A stretch of DNA of 32,063 nucleotides. Origin: Halorubrum halodurans (GTDB lineage: Archaea > Halobacteriota > Halobacteria > Halobacteriales > Haloferacaceae). Positions 31,299 through 32,063 of this stretch are shown here, in pieces (position 1 is the first letter of the stretch; the number at the start of each line of letters is the position of its first letter). The position numbers and the translations under genes were made by a program. The stretch is from the NCBI RefSeq assembly GCF_002252985.1, contig NZ_NHPJ01000093.1:1-32063 (forward strand), written 5' to 3'. The notes beneath the pieces are model-generated. The model did not search any database. It was given only the letters and a program-made list of their open reading frames with translations, and was not told the DNA's origin.

Positions 31299-32039
31299 AT
31301 GTGTGGCCGCTACACCCTGTTCACGCCCGAGTCGAAGCTCGAGTCCCGCTTCGGCGTGACGTTCGGGGACGGCTTCGAGCCCAGCTACAACTGCGCGCCC
31401 GGCGAGGCCCTCCCGGTCGTGACGGCCGCGGATCCGGAGCGGGCGACCCGGATGACGTGGGGGTTGACGCCGTCGTGGGCCGACGAGTCGTTCGACCTGA
31501 TCAACGCCAGAGCGGAGACGGTCCGGGAGAAGCGGAGCTTCGCGGACGCCTACGAGTCGCGTCGCTGTCTCGTCCCCGCGGACGGGTTCTACGAGTGGGT
31601 CGACGAGGGTGACGGAGCCGGCACGCGGCCGTACCGCGTCGCCTTCGAGGACGACCGACCGTTCGCGATGGCCGGGCTGTACGAGCGGTGGACGCCGCCG
31701 AAGCCGGAGACGACACAGACCGGGCTCGGCGCGTTCGGCGGCGGGACGGACGCGGGCGGCGACCCCGGCGGCGGGCGCGGCGAGGGCGGCCGCGTCCGCG
31801 AGACGTTCACGATCGTGACGACCGAACCGAACGACTTGGTCGGCGACCTCCACCACCGAATGGCGGTGATCCTCGCGCCGGACGAGGAGGAGCGCTGGCT
31901 CCGCGGCGACCCCGAGGACGCGGCGGCGCTCATGGATCCGTACCCGGCCGCGGAGATGGAGGCGTACCCGGTCTCGACGCGGGTGAACGCGGCCGGCACC
32001 GACGGTCCGGAGCTGATCGAGCCGGTCGGCGCCGGGTGA
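31299..32039 (+). CDS. SRAP-family (HMCES/YedK-like) abasic-site DNA-protein crosslinker
   Basis: A 246-residue protein beginning MCGRYTLF. Cys2, freed by removal of Met1, forms the thiazolidine crosslink with abasic sites in single-stranded DNA, protecting them at replication forks. Other active-site residues are visible: Asn69 (NARAETV), Glu99 (FYEWVD) and His185 (HHRMAVIL). The substrate-binding YNCAPGE and TWGLTPSWA are also present. A Gly-rich insertion of about 25 residues (141-165) between the core strands is probably a flexible loop. It is followed only by 24 bases to the edge of the window. Confidence 0.95.
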   Translation: MCGRYTLFTPESKLESRFGVTFGDGFEPSYNCAPGEALPVVTAADPERATRMTWGLTPSWADESFDLINARAETVREKRSFADAYESRRCLVPADGFYEWVDEGDGAGTRPYRVAFEDDRPFAMAGLYERWTPPKPETTQTGLGAFGGGTDAGGDPGGGRGEGGRVRETFTIVTTEPNDLVGDLHHRMAVILAPDEEERWLRGDPEDAAALMDPYPAAEMEAYPVSTRVNAAGTDGPELIEPVGAG

Positions 32040-32063
32040 GGGCTCGGGGGCGGAAACCCGGCG

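Overview
The window looks like haloarchaeal chromosome, probably Halorubrum or a close relative. The DNA is very GC-rich with strong G/C bias at third codon positions, and the proteins are rich in Asp and Glu. Secreted proteins carry twin-arginine signals, and a J-domain/2Fe-2S ferredoxin fusion and a NuoCD fusion are present. Many genes have a TATA-like element centred about 26-28 nt upstream of the start codon, the geometry expected for leaderless archaeal transcripts. No rRNA, tRNA, CRISPR array or insertion sequence was found.

Layout. (1) 1-3619: the 3' part of an OB-fold/degenerate DHH-type protein entering from the left edge with a 27-bp coding repeat, a J-domain ferredoxin, and a CobW-type GTPase metallochaperone. 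(2) 3622-9175, minus strand: a five-gene set resembling ugpQ-B-A-E-C, with a Tat-exported glycerophosphodiesterase, a Tat lipoprotein binding protein, two permeases and an ATPase. This is most likely a salvage and uptake route for glycerol phosphate or a related solute. (3) 9261-17746: a one-carbon neighbourhood. It holds a glutathione-independent-type formaldehyde dehydrogenase, a cysteine-type molybdopterin formate dehydrogenase, formate-tetrahydrofolate ligase, MoaC for molybdopterin synthesis, and the NAD(P)HX repair enzyme Nnr. Two very small zinc-finger genes and a helix-hairpin-helix protein sit among them. Together the genes can be read as formaldehyde to formate, then to CO2 or formyl-tetrahydrofolate, with cofactor supply and repair next door.

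(4) 17818-22342: an epoxide-hydrolase-like protein, an HTH-10 (Bat-type) regulator, and, divergent from it, a complete NuoCD fusion standing apart from any other complex I gene. NuoCD overlaps a small zinc-binding protein by ATGA, and a methyltransferase follows. The regulator/nuoCD intergenic region is dense with palindromes. (5) 22464-27659: an amidohydrolase, an UlaG-like metallo-hydrolase, a large acidic coiled-coil protein and a HisG-like paralogue. (6) 27660-32063: a 585-bp non-coding region with an AT-rich tract and a 12-bp perfect palindrome, then an overlapping RHH protein/tyrosine recombinase pair, an MFS transporter and an SRAP (HMCES/YedK) protein.

The points most worth follow-up are the one-carbon neighbourhood, the orphan NuoCD with its palindromic control region, three intergenic copies of a TATATYGCRAYATA-like motif, the AT-rich region before the recombinase, and the recombinase's altered catalytic motif. 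All family calls come from reading motifs; no database search was run.
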